This document shows, piece after piece, positions 55,857 to 64,000 of a stretch of 64,000 nucleotides of DNA. A program made the position numbers and the translations under genes. The stretch comes from Tridacna crocea. Lineage: Eukaryota; Mollusca; Bivalvia; Cardiida; Cardiidae. Positions within the stretch are counted from its first letter, which is position 1. Each line of letters begins with the position of its first letter. The stretch is taken from NCBI GenBank assembly GCA_943736015.1, contig OX031061.1, positions 17,555,290 to 17,619,289 on the forward strand, in the 5' to 3' direction. The notes beneath the pieces are model-generated. The model saw nothing but the letters and a program-made list of their open reading frames with translations. It made no database searches and was not told the DNA's origin.

Positions 55857-56706
55857 ATGGAACCTTTCACAGACAGATAGATATGTGTGAATAACTTTGT
55901 CAAGGTTGTTTATGTCATTGCCAAATGACTAACAATGGAGTCACCATTTATAAGATCACATGATTGGCAGTTCAGATAGAATCAACCATTATACTGACAA
56001 GTGGCTTCTTTAAAAAAGAAGCCAGGAGAGGTCGACATCATTATTTTCTAATACTTTTTATGCTTTTAGGTTAAATATATCTAGGTACATGTAAAGAAAC
56101 AAGCAAGACAATAAACGGGTAGAAGTCTAGTTGAAATCTGTTCAGTTGTAAATACACATTCATCAAAGTGGATGGCAAAAACAGGATTCCGTATCATCCG
56201 TCCTTGTAATTTATGTAAGTCAAGTCACATGACCTTCTTTCCGCGTTTTAAGGTCACGTGATTTTTTCGGCTGTGTTCGTTTCTATTTTTAACGAAATTC
56301 TTTTTTCTTTTTCTTCTTTTTGTTTAGATTTAAGATTGTAATACAAAATTAAAGTTGTTGGAAAGGGAATATGCAAATAAATCCTTACAATTTTGTTGAA
56401 ATTCGCGATATAGAAACAAACCACGTCTATTTCCTATTTCAGTTTTTAGACTTCGATTTCTTTATAAAATCATGACGAAACAGACTGTGTATCGGAACAA
56501 TTCCCCTACAAAGATTGGATTTAGACAGCAATTTCTGAGGCAGTCTGCCTTTTAAACTCAACACTGTTGGAGAGGTCTGATGACCTCTCCAATGAGGTTA
56601 GATTTAGATGCAGAATCAGCCAGGTTGCAGCAGGTGTCCTTTGTCTCTGTTTGGACAATGCTTCAGAGTTCAGACTTTATACTGCTGAAAGTGTTAGAAT
56701 ATCAAA
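55857..56706 (+). promoter_or_regulatory. Possible alternative ABCG promoter region
   Basis: Ends 123 bp upstream of exon 2. At 56226-56260 TCACATGACCTT is followed by AAGGTCACGTGA: near-inverted, containing CATGAC, CACGTG and two AGGTCA nuclear-receptor half-sites as an everted repeat. Short frames (MTKQTV... at 56472, MTSPMRLDL... at 56580) are not in a phase that splices to exon 2. Inference only. Confidence 0.25.
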
Positions 56707-56752
56707 TTAACCCATTACCAAACAGTTCTATTTTTAAAGACCCTGAAGAACC
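56707..56752 (+). mobile_element. TTAA-hp terminal fragment
   Basis: TTAACCCATTACCAAACAG and AAAGACCCTGAAG. Confidence 0.65.
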
Positions 56753-56828
56753 ACAGGTTCTAGCTGTGTTTCAAATTTGAACTGTACTGTATATGTAATT
56801 ATAAGATTCTGTTTATTATATATTTCAG

Positions 56829-56946
56829 GTAAAAAAGAAATTCTCAAGGGCATATCTGGTCAGTTTAAATCAGGCCAACTCACTGCCATCATGGGGCCAT
56901 CTGGGGCTGGAAAAAGCTCCTTGATGAATATCCTTGCTGGATACAG
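56829..56946 (+). CDS. ABCG1/4-like: ABCG1/ABCG4-like transporter, exon 2 (Walker A)
   Basis: Acceptor TATATTTCAG and donor GTATGT bound 118 bp. Phase 1 at the start completes Gly-70; phase 2 at the end leaves AG of Arg-109. It encodes [20 protein letters not shown], then [11 protein letters not shown] and LMNILAGYR. The P-loop (Walker A) GPSGAGKS is at residues 92-99 and binds the ATP phosphates. The human families read [25 protein letters not shown], so identity is high. Exon boundary after ILAGYR fits the neighbouring exon exactly. About 32.7 kb from exon 1. Confidence 0.95.
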
Positions 56947-57025
56947 GTATGTAGAAAAGGCTTATTATTGTTGTTAAAGATGGGGTTGATCTGCAGCTTC
57001 ATGTCTAGCTTTCTGATAATTCAGG

Positions 57026-57222
57026 TAAACCATTTACCAATGTAGACGTGTCCAAACTCAGAGCATTTGCAGATGACAAATTAAAAGTGACTCAGGTGTC
57101 AGAATTTGCCCTAAATATGGTGGAAGGCATAGGTTAACACATTTTCTCCTTTCCCTACAATGTTAACAAAAGTTTTCTCTTTTAGGGTGGGTTAAAAGAT
57201 GGATTGTATGATGAAGGATTTA
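57026..57222 (-). mobile_element. TTAA-hp MITE, decayed (ABCG intron 2)
   Basis: GTCCAAACTCAGAGCATTTGC and GGGTTAAAAGATGGATTGTA. Confidence 0.6.
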
Positions 57223-57299
57223 CACTAGTTGAACCTGCAGATAATGGTGGTGTTTTGTCTTTTTCCAAAAGAGGAAGAAAATCCTAAATACAATATATT

Positions 57300-57456
57300 A
57301 TGTAGATGTGGAAATTCCAGCTTAGAAGAAAATACTTTCTATGGCCTTTCCCGTAAATTTTAACAAATTAAAGCACGATTGAGCCACATTGAAATGGTCG
57401 TCTTCAAATGCTTTCAATGTAGACAAGGCTCAGATTTGTTATTTGGTAAAGGGTTA
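57300..57456 (+). mobile_element. TTAA-hp MITE, decayed right half
   Basis: AAATGGTCGTCTTCAAATGC and TTATTTGGTAAAGGGTTAA. Confidence 0.6.
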
Positions 57457-57598
57457 AAGAAAAGTAAATCTGTATGTAATGAAGAAAAGAAATCTTGTCT
57501 GATGTGATTCTGAAGTGATTTACACCAAGTGGTGACAGCTTATCCTAGAGTCTCTGCTACACTTATTGCAATCTTTCTACAACAACCACCATTGATTG

Positions 57599-57882
57599 TT
57601 AACTCATTACCAAACAACAATATTTTAGGCATGTCCTATTATCGAAAGCATTTGCAGATGACAAAATAAAAGTGGCTGAAAAGGAGATAATGCTGGTTAC
57701 CAGCATTTTTTCCTTTTCCCACAATGTTTACCCTGAATCCAACCATTCTGATATTTGTATTTGATGGAGTAGAAAACATGTGGAAAAGGAGAAAACCCTG
57801 GTTTCCGGCATTTCCCCTCTTTTCCGCAATGATTCAAAACAGCCTAGGTTGCTAAAATCAGGGATTGGTTGGTAAAAGGAAG
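57599..57882 (-). mobile_element. TTAA-hp MITE with two hairpins
   Basis: The first hairpin (GATAATGCTGGTTACCAGC) is followed by a second decayed stem (AAACATGTGGAAAAGGAG ... CTCTTTTCCGCAATG), so two copies are fused. Confidence 0.7.
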
Positions 57883-57997
57883 TACATCTTATAACTACGT
57901 GCAGAATTGGTTGTAATTTACATTGTGCTTTCTCACAAAAAGAGGAAGGTTGCATCACCAAACACTTTCAGCTTACAAGTATTCTTATTTTGTGCCT

Positions 57998-58093
57998 TTA
58001 ATTCATTACTAAACAAAAAAAATTTTGGCTTGTCCAAATGGAAAGCATTTGCAGACAACAAAATAAGTGACTGAAAATTTGAAATTTGTTTTT
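57998..58093 (-). mobile_element. TTAA-hp half-element
   Basis: Left arm only; cut at GAAATTTGTTTT by the next copy. Confidence 0.7.
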
Positions 58094-58317
58094 TTAACCC
58101 TTTACCAAACAACAATATTTTAGGCAGGTCCAATTTCAAAGCACTTGCAGACGACAAAATTTGTATGGCACAAATGATGCAATTTATATCTGGTAGTCTA
58201 GAAAAGATTGTGGGAAAAGGAAAAAATGCTGGTTGCCAGCATTTTCTCCTTTTCCCTCAATGTTTTCAAAAGGTCCGCTTACCTGAGGGTTGTTAAAACT
58301 AGGGATTCTGTGATCAA
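58094..58317 (-). mobile_element. TTAA-hp MITE, full length
   Basis: TTAACCCTTTACCAAACAAC; hairpin GCTGGTTGCCAGC. Confidence 0.85.
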
Positions 58318-58586
58318 TAGTTGGGATTGATATACTGTTTTTGTACATTTTAACCTACATGAAAAATCATTTGATGTCTATCTTAGATTCATTTATTGAT
58401 CCTTTTGTTAGTTTTCTGTAAAGGGAGGTATTTATTATCTCCCTTTGTAATGAGAATATAGTGGTTTTAGATTCATGAATGATAATTATAAGAAGGGAAA
58501 AAAGGAAAAAGCGGCTTGTTGAAGGTAGTATAATAATACTCCTTTTTAGTTATAGCTAATTCTGTTGGATAATATAGTTGAAATAG

Positions 58587-58703
58587 CTGTTTTCTACCCT
58601 ATCAAGAAAAAATTGCAGTATTTGAGCCACATTGAAATTGCTGTCTGCAAATGCTTTCAGGTTGGACAAGGCTAAAATTTTTGTCTTCTTGTAAAGTGTT
58701 AAA
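58587..58703 (+). mobile_element. TTAA-hp right half
   Basis: GTTTTCTACCCTATCAAG, TGCTGTCTGCAAATGCTTTC and TTGTAAAGTGTTAA. Confidence 0.7.
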
Positions 58704-58861
58704 CTCCTCTTTAGTTTTGTAGTCGACCAAAAATTTTAGACAGAGCCATTTTGAAAGATTTTGTAGATGATAAATATGGCTAAAATGATAGAAATAGAAA
58801 AAAGGAATTATATTGTTGTAAAACAGGCCAATTGCTGGCAGCCAGCATATTCATGCTTTAG

Positions 58862-59894
58862 TCACAAATAACCAGCTGCGGCCAGAGGGCGTCAGTTTTT
58901 CAGGTGATTTTGATGCAATCGTTCAGTGACCATCTGGTGGCAGTTTAAATTGAATGGCGGCACTTCAATTTTTAGACGCCGTTAGGCGCTTGTTCAAGGT
59001 TTAAAACAAAGCTATAATTGGATGGCGACCGTACAAATTTTGGCCATCAGAGAGCCCGTTAACTCATCGTCTGGGCTCAGTCCGGGCGCTGTCCAGTGAC
59101 CCGATGATGCCTTCAGAAATCGGACTGCGCCCGGCCGATTTTTATGAAATGTTATCTCCAAATTCTCGGACGACTAAAATGCAGCCGTCTGGCAACTGGA
59201 CTGCCTCTGACCAGTCTTGAAGCGGAGTCCGAACAGGTTCTGCCCCGATTATGAATATTTATACGGGCACCGTCCAGTGACCATCAGATCACCGTGCGCC
59301 ATTGATTTTGTTAAATCTTTCTAGACTACTGCTGTATGGTAAACATAATTTTTTGGCAACATGATGGACTATTTTATAAAAGTGTATATTGATATCTTAC
59401 CTCGTTATGATTTACCAGTTCTGAAGTGAAAATGACACACCGCCACAAAATCTGTTGAATCTTTTCCTTCATCAAGAGATATTGCAAACTGCTTGCCGAA
59501 GGCAGATAAATGTAATAGCAGCTGCTGCTGTTTATGATTAGGAGTATGCTGGGCAAGGCCACAGAGTGAGGACTGTGTTGGTCAAAACTTGGCTACAGAG
59601 GCGTGTCATCCTCAGACATTATGACACGACTCTGTATCTAGCCGAATGGCAGCAGAAAGTCCAAAAGATGTCCATCTGGTCGCTGCCAGATAACCGTCGA
59701 GTTGCCAGCCGCTGCCTTTCTGAACTGAAAACTGCACACACAGCATTTCCAAAGAAACTGCTGTCCGATGCCCATTTGATTTGTGACTGCTTGAGTAAAT
59801 GTCTTAAAATCGTACAGCGCCCAGACGATGTCTCAAATCTTTGAATCGGCAAAATTGGAAGGAATTGTCCGGCGCCCTTGTTATCTGTGATCTA
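58862..59894. mobile_element. PIF/Harbinger-related element, damaged
   Basis: Left TCACAAATAACCAGCTGCGG and right end complement TCACAGATAACAAGGGCG look like degraded terminal inverted repeats. The left ~450 bp match 24296-24767. A coding remnant lies inside (see 59450-59650). The extent is inferred. Confidence 0.5.
59450..59650 (+). pseudogene. HARBI1-like transposase N-terminus, remnant
   Basis: One frame reads LNLFLHQEILQTACRRQINV, then a stop, then RTVLVKTWLQRRVILRHYDT. The pattern of a short helical leader followed by W(V/L)..WLQRR...G.YD.L is typical of the N-terminus of PIF/Harbinger (HARBI1-like) proteins as I recall them. The expected downstream region (acidic segment, then DDE domain) is absent and the frame soon leaves similarity. 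In-frame TAG at about 59539. Non-functional fragment; the assignment needs a profile search. Confidence 0.45.
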
Positions 59895-60139
59895 GGCATA
59901 AGCTCACTTGAGCACTAGACAACACCTCTAGGCGACAGTATTAATTTATTCCTGTCTCAATACTGAATATTGTTCAATAATGGTTATGAGGTTATGTGCT
60001 AGTCCCATTGGGAGAAAATTTTGAGAAGCATTGGTAAAAAGAAACTGGAAAAGCATGGACAGGTGCAGTGGCTACTGTGATATAACTGAACTTATGTTGA
60101 AATTAATTTTGGGCACCATATAATCAATAATGTCACAAT

Positions 60140-60294
60140 TGCAAGGTAGGAGTATTGTTAAAAAAATATTTACTTGGAAAAGGAAAAAATCTGTCAATCA
60201 GCATTTTCTCCCTTATCCGCAAGGGTTTTAACCTTTTCATGAGCATGGTCCATTATTTGAGCAGCAGTTGATTTGTCGTCTGCAAATGCTTCAA
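60140..60294 (+). mobile_element. TTAA-hp MITE, decayed right part
   Basis: GGAAAAGGAAAAAATCTGTC, GATTTGTCGTCTGCAAATGC. Confidence 0.6.
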
Positions 60295-60519
60295 CCCTTT
60301 ACCTAACAATATGATTTTAGACTAGTCCAAGTTAGATGCATTTGCAGATGACAAAGTTAAAGTGACTCAAAAATGGAAATTTGAGTTCGGAAGGATAGAA
60401 AACAATGTGGGAAAAGGAGAAAATGCTGGTTACCAGCATTTTCTCCTATTGCCACAATGTTTTCAGAAGGCCTCTTCTTCAGGGTTGTGTAAAACCAGGA
60501 TTGTTTGCTAAAGGGTCAA
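60291..60519 (-). mobile_element. TTAA-hp MITE, full length
   Basis: TCAACCCTTTACCTAAC to TTTGCTAAAGGGTCAA; both terminal TTAA are mutated to TCAA. Confidence 0.85.
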
Positions 60520-60604
60520 ATGTCAGAGAATGAAATTTTGTCATGTGATAAAATATTACTACGGCAATGCAGGGATTGCAGATTTGTCTTCTTTTATGTT
60601 TCAG

Positions 60605-60794
60605 AACAATCGGTATAGCAGGGGGTATATTTGTGAAGGGCAAAGAGAGAGACTTGCGTTCCTTCAGGAAAGTGTCATGTTACATCATGCAGGATGACCA
60701 CCTTCTTCCACACTTGTCCGTAGAGGAAGCAATGATGTGCTCTGCCAACCTGAAACTAGAGGAAAAAATGCCTTTGTCAAAGAAGGAAGAAGTG
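60605..60794 (+). CDS. ABCG1/4-like: ABCG1/ABCG4-like transporter, exon 3 (Q-loop)
   Basis: Acceptor TTATGTTTCAG and donor GTAGGT bound 190 bp. The first base completes Arg-109 and 63 codons follow, ending in phase 0. It includes [20 protein letters not shown] then [11 protein letters not shown]. Gln-138 in YIMQDD is the Q-loop residue that links the nucleotide site to the membrane domain. The segment is nearly superimposable on vertebrate ABCG1/ABCG4 ([22 protein letters not shown]). Introns on both sides are packed with TTAA-hp copies, including one ending only ~85 bp upstream and one starting ~60 bp downstream. Confidence 0.95.
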
Positions 60795-60853
60795 GTAGGT
60801 TATTTTTGTTTTTGTTCCCACTTACTGTTTTGTCATAATTAAACCCATCACTT

Positions 60854-61077
60854 TTAACCCTTTACACTCGAGAAAATTTTAGAATGGTCCAAATTGAAAG
60901 CATTTGCAGAAGACAAAATAAAGGTGACTGAAAAATAGAAATATATTCTGGGAAGGGTAGAAAACACTGGGAAAAGGAGAAAATGCTGGTTACCAGCATT
61001 TTCTCCTTTTCCCACAGTGTTTTCAAGTCTTCTTTCTCAGTGGCGTCAAAAGTAGGGATTGTGTGGTAATGGGTTAA
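60854..61077 (-). mobile_element. TTAA-hp MITE, full length (ABCG intron 3)
   Basis: TTAACCCTTTACACTCG to GTGTGGTAATGGGTTAA; left stem shortened (AACACTGGGAAAAGG), right stem CCCACAGTG. Confidence 0.9.
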
Positions 61078-61350
61078 AGAAGATGAAGGTGTTTGAAAAC
61101 ATTTTGGGAATGGAGAAAATGCTGGTAACCAGCAATGTTGGGTCAACCCAGTGCCTTACAATGCTGACTTTAATGATACTGTGAAAGAAACCCAATAAAA
61201 CAAATGCTTGTAACCAGTATTTTCTCCATTTCCAACAATGCTTTCTACATTTTCAAAGTCAACTTGCCCTATTTGAGCCTCATTGTGATTGTCGTCTGCA
61301 AATGCGCTCAGTTTGGACAAGGCTAAAATTTTGTCATCTGGTAAAGGGTT
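61078..61350 (+). mobile_element. Two joined TTAA-hp fragments
   Basis: A first hairpin half to 61141, then CAACCCAGTGCCTTACAATGC to CTGGTAAAGGGTTTA with a decayed stem. Confidence 0.65.
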
Positions 61351-62101
61351 TACTTTGTACTGAAAGACAAAGTCTTTGACTGGTTCAAATAGAAAGCATA
61401 AATTGCAGATGACAAATTTGATTACAATGATAAGATTTATTTGTGAAATGGCCACATTTTATCCTTTTTGTACAATCTTTTCAATTGGCTTTTTTTCTCA
61501 GATATATTACAACAGTTACTCTGGATTGTGTGATAGAGGTTCAACTGAGATAAATGTTTTCATTTTCTGTTTTTTCCACTTAATTCTAAAAAGGTTTTGA
61601 AGTTGTAAAGCCTTAAAAAAGATAAGTCACATTATTTTGTGTCAGTTTGTCTGATTGAAAACAAAAACAAATGTCAGATGCTCTATATTTATCTGTCAGA
61701 AAGTTGGAAAACAAAAGATAATTTGCTCCTGAAAACTGCTGTTATTGATACTGATATAGCTCAGTGCGACAGATCAATAACTCATTATCAATATGCCACA
61801 GATATCAACTTTCGATTGACGTATGTGAAGGATATATTTAGCGCCATTTCGGAAATCATTTGTTTTGGAGCTGGCAGGCCCAGCATGGTTTACTTTGTAA
61901 CTGCATGCAAACAGCCTTGTTTCATCTTCAAGCAAACAAGTTTTGTAAACATTTTGGGAAAATGGGAAGAGGAGGAATCGCTCATAATGATAACATTTGT
62001 AGCAGATTTTATCATTTACAGCATTTATTCTTAATTTTAATACTTTATACATGTATCAGCTATTGATAATGGACAACTTTAATCTTGTAACAAATTATCT
62101 A
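61351..62101. other. No gene; frames on both strands not supported
   Basis: A 131-codon frame (61639-62034) overlaps a 92-codon frame on the other strand, with no domain and no splice logic. Part of 61370-61540 is a decayed minus TTAA-hp. Confidence 0.4.
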
Positions 62102-62290
62102 GAGTTTTAACAACCAAGTAGAGGAAGACTTGATAATATGGTGAGAACAGCTGAAAATGCCAGTAAATCAATGTTTTTTATCCTTCCTAAAACAGATTTC
62201 AATTGTTTGAGTTACATTAATTTTATTATGTTGTCTGCAAATGCTTTCAGTTTGAACAAGTCTAAAACTTTGTTGCTTTGTAAAGAGATA
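62102..62290 (+). mobile_element. TTAA-hp MITE, decayed
   Basis: TTATGTTGTCTGCAAATGC and GTTTGAACAAGTCTAAAAC; stem lost. Confidence 0.65.
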
Positions 62291-62344
62291 CTAGTAATAT
62301 ATCTCTCTTACTTTGTTCTGAAAATGTATATATCGTTACACGGT

Positions 62345-62425
62345 AGACCGTTTTGGAAAAGGCTTTTTCAAAACATAGTGGGAAAAGGAAAAAATGCTGA
62401 AAACCAGCATTATTTTTTCAGTATG
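62345..62425 (+). mobile_element. TTAA-hp stem fragment
   Basis: AAAACATAGTGGGAAAAGG and GCTGAAAACCAGC. Confidence 0.6.
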
Positions 62426-62465
62426 GATTAGTATAAAAAATTTGTTTGTTGTGATACAAGTTAGG

Positions 62466-62658
62466 CAGAGCTCCAGATAGAGAGAGTAATTTTGGTTTCA
62501 AAATTACAATTATTCCTTATTCTCCATCAAACCCTAGGTTGTGGGTGCTCATTAGAATTGTCTCACTGAGACCATTCTAATGAGTACATACAACATAGCG
62601 TTTGGAAGAGAAATAATTGCTTTAGAATACCATCACTCCCTTTCATCTAGAGCCCTGT
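62466..62658. mobile_element. Foldback MITE, CAGAGCTCC family, second copy
   Basis: CAGAGCTCCAGATAGAGAG to CATCTAGAGCCCTG; centre GGTTGTGGGTGCTCATTAGA with ATTCTAATGAGTACATACAAC. Ends ~50 bp upstream of ABCG exon 4. Confidence 0.7.
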
Positions 62659-62708
62659 AAGGATATTTTTAACTCTATATGACTTGAAAAAAAAGGACTT
62701 TATTTCAG

Positions 62709-62854
62709 GTGGATGAGATCATGGATACTCTGGGACTCATTGAGCACAGAAAGACTCGAACCAGCAACCTCTCTGGTGGACAGAGGAAGCGACTGTCCAT
62801 TGCCTTGGAAATGGTTAACAATCCACCAATTATGTTTTTTGATGAACCTACAAG
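62709..62854 (+). CDS. ABCG1/4-like: ABCG1/ABCG4-like transporter, exon 4 (signature and Walker B)
   Basis: Acceptor TTTATTTCAG and donor GTATTT bound 146 bp: phase 0 at the start, AG of a split codon at the end. It encodes [20 protein letters not shown], then [18 protein letters not shown] and [15 protein letters not shown] (residues 193-197) is the ABC signature; IMFFDE (213-218) is Walker B with the catalytic Glu-218. The following split codon beginning AG fits Ser of the family's DEPTSGLDS D-loop, expected in the next exon outside the window. With exons 1-3 the visible protein is 220 residues, about a third of a typical ABCG half-transporter. The H-loop and the transmembrane half are not in the window. 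Confidence 0.95.
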
Positions 62855-62913
62855 GTATTTTGAAATTTAGGCATGGATCAAATAGTTCTGGAGTCATTTT
62901 CAAAATCATTCCT

Positions 62914-63060
62914 AACCCTTATGTTGCTTAGTGCAACTCACTGACCTTTTGTGGAGAGTATATATTAAGATCAGACAGCACAGAATCTGCAGTCTGGTCT
63001 TGGATCTATACTTTCCGTTAAAGAGATTAGTAGCATTCTTAGTTTTATTCTGAAATAAAA
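62914..63060 (+). mobile_element. GATCAG-hairpin MITE
   Basis: AACCCTTATGTTGCTTAGTG; hairpin AAGATCAGACAGCAC / TGCAGTCTGGTCTT. Confidence 0.6.
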
Positions 63061-63199
63061 TCTTTAGATCACAGTAATACAACTTCTGATTGGATAAACC
63101 AAATGATGAGGCCAATCAGAAATGATGTTACCTTCTAAATCTAGAACTAGACCATGATGTAACCATTTAGGATGGTTGGCCCTGGTATTTTTGAACACC

Positions 63200-63326
63200 C
63201 TTTTCTCCTTTTCCCACAATGCTTTCTTACACTATGAAAGACAAATTCCATGTTTTGTGTTTCATTTTAAATTGTCTTCTGGAAATGCTTTCAGTTGAAA
63301 GGCTGAAAAATTTTCATTTGCTAAAA
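63200..63326 (+). mobile_element. TTAA-hp right half, decayed
   Basis: TTTTCTCCTTTTCCCACAATG, then TTGTCTTCTGGAAATGC. Confidence 0.65.
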
Positions 63327-63559
63327 CTTCCTTTTTTACCAGAGTATGGCCATTTGCCATCTTTTTGTATTGATCTGTAGGCGTCCCATAACTTTATTTC
63401 AGGGATATATATATACTCGAATATGATACAGTTGATAAGTACCCAAGAGAGCAGGCCCACTCTGATAATGGACAGGATTTCTTCTGATGAATATTATTAG
63501 TTGCTTGCCTCTCTTAATTCTTCTCAAACATTATTCAGTTGAAATATTAGCATATGAAT

Positions 63560-63715
63560 AAATCCTTTAGTGCACAAGCCCGAGTTTAAATGATTGTAAG
63601 GGAAAAGCCTTATGAAAACGTTGATAAAAAAGAAGAAAATTCTTAACCATCATTTTCTTCTTTTCCCACAATGTTTTTTGCTCTTTGAAAGATAAATTGT
63701 TTTTAGTAAAACAAT
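63560..63715 (+). mobile_element. TTAA-hp MITE, decayed
   Basis: AAGCCCGAGTTTAAATGATTG and TTTTCTTCTTTTCCCACAATG. Confidence 0.65.
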
Positions 63716-63734
63716 ATCCCACCATTTTAGCCTC

Positions 63735-63944
63735 TTAACTCTTTACCAAACTATCCCCACTTTTAACGACCCTAAAGAAGAGGAATTTTGAAAACATTGT
63801 GGGAAATAGAGAAAATGCTGGTAACCAACATTTTCTCCTTTTCCCACAATGTTGTCTTCCCTTCTCAAAACAAATTTAATTTTATCATCTGCTAAATGTT
63901 TCCAACTTGGACTAGTCTTAAATTATGTTGCTTGGTAAGAGTTA
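63735..63944 (+). mobile_element. TTAA-hp MITE, full length
   Basis: TTAACTCTTTACCAAAC to GCTTGGTAAGAGTTA; adjoins another copy. Confidence 0.88.
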
Positions 63945-64000
63945 CCCATTACCACACAATCCCTACTTTTGACGCCCCTGAGAAAGAAGCCTTTTGAAAA
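63942..64000 (+). mobile_element. TTAA-hp MITE, cut by the window edge
   Basis: TTACCCATTACCACACAATCC and GACGCCCCTGAGAAAGAAGCC; continues outside. Confidence 0.85.

Noticed and set aside
56580..56780. Alternative ABCG first exon MTSPMRLDL...
   Set aside because: Its possible donor (CAG|GTGTCC) would join exon 2 in the wrong phase.
59566..59844. Intact 92-codon transposase gene
   Set aside because: Only the first ~25 residues resemble a HARBI1-type N-terminus; an upstream in-frame stop and loss of similarity downstream make it a remnant.
61639..62034. 131-codon frame in ABCG intron 3
   Set aside because: A 92-codon frame is open on the opposite strand over the same bases; composition is not protein-like and no homology is recognised.

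Overview
The window is eukaryotic, intron-rich and AT-rich. It is most likely from a bivalve mollusc: it carries an animal ABCG1/ABCG4-type transporter gene, several rolling-circle-like elements that enclose ~160-bp tandem arrays (a hallmark of bivalve genomes, the 'pearl' type), tRNA-headed SINEs and many MITEs. I cannot fix the genus. No CRISPR, operon or prokaryotic signal is present.

Genes. (1) Left end, + strand: 3' exons of an unrecognised gene at 53-125, 10212-10295 and 11377-11580. It ends in an RG-rich tail and stop at 11578-11580. A possible internal first exon lies at 2313-2345. (2) From 23915 to beyond the right edge, + strand: the first four coding exons of an ABCG1/ABCG4-like half-transporter at 23915-24122, 56829-56946, 60605-60794 and 62709-62854. 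Splice phases agree and the Walker A, Q-loop, LSGGQ signature and Walker B motifs are all in place. Intron 1 is about 32.7 kb and is filled with repeats. The transmembrane half lies outside the window.

Repeats make up most of the rest. The dominant one, called TTAA-hp below, is a ~225-bp element bounded by TTAACYCTTTACCA and its complement, with an off-centre ~65-bp near-perfect hairpin. More than fifty full, partial, nested or decayed copies are present. For these, strand + means the arm containing ACAATCC...GACCCTGAG comes first; strand - means the arm ending in GCATTTGCAGACGACAAAA comes first. A second TTAA-ended family has a GATCAGA...TCTGATC hairpin. Three nests of Helentron/pearl-like elements lie at 14.6-17.3, 28.1-30.0 and 38.1-41.5 kb; two of these nests have one element inside another. 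There are also two MULE-like MITEs with visible 9-bp target duplications, a dead Tc1 (DD34E) element, a PIF/Harbinger remnant, SINEs (one with a clear 19-bp target duplication), foldback elements and minisatellites.

Layout: 0-12 kb unknown gene with scattered MITEs; 12-14.5 kb satellite-like array grown from TTAA-hp; 14.6-18.2 kb nested Helentron-like array; 18.2-23.5 kb duplications, foldbacks and minisatellites; 23.9-56.8 kb ABCG exon 1 and its giant intron; 56.8-64 kb ABCG exons 2-4 with short, repeat-filled introns.
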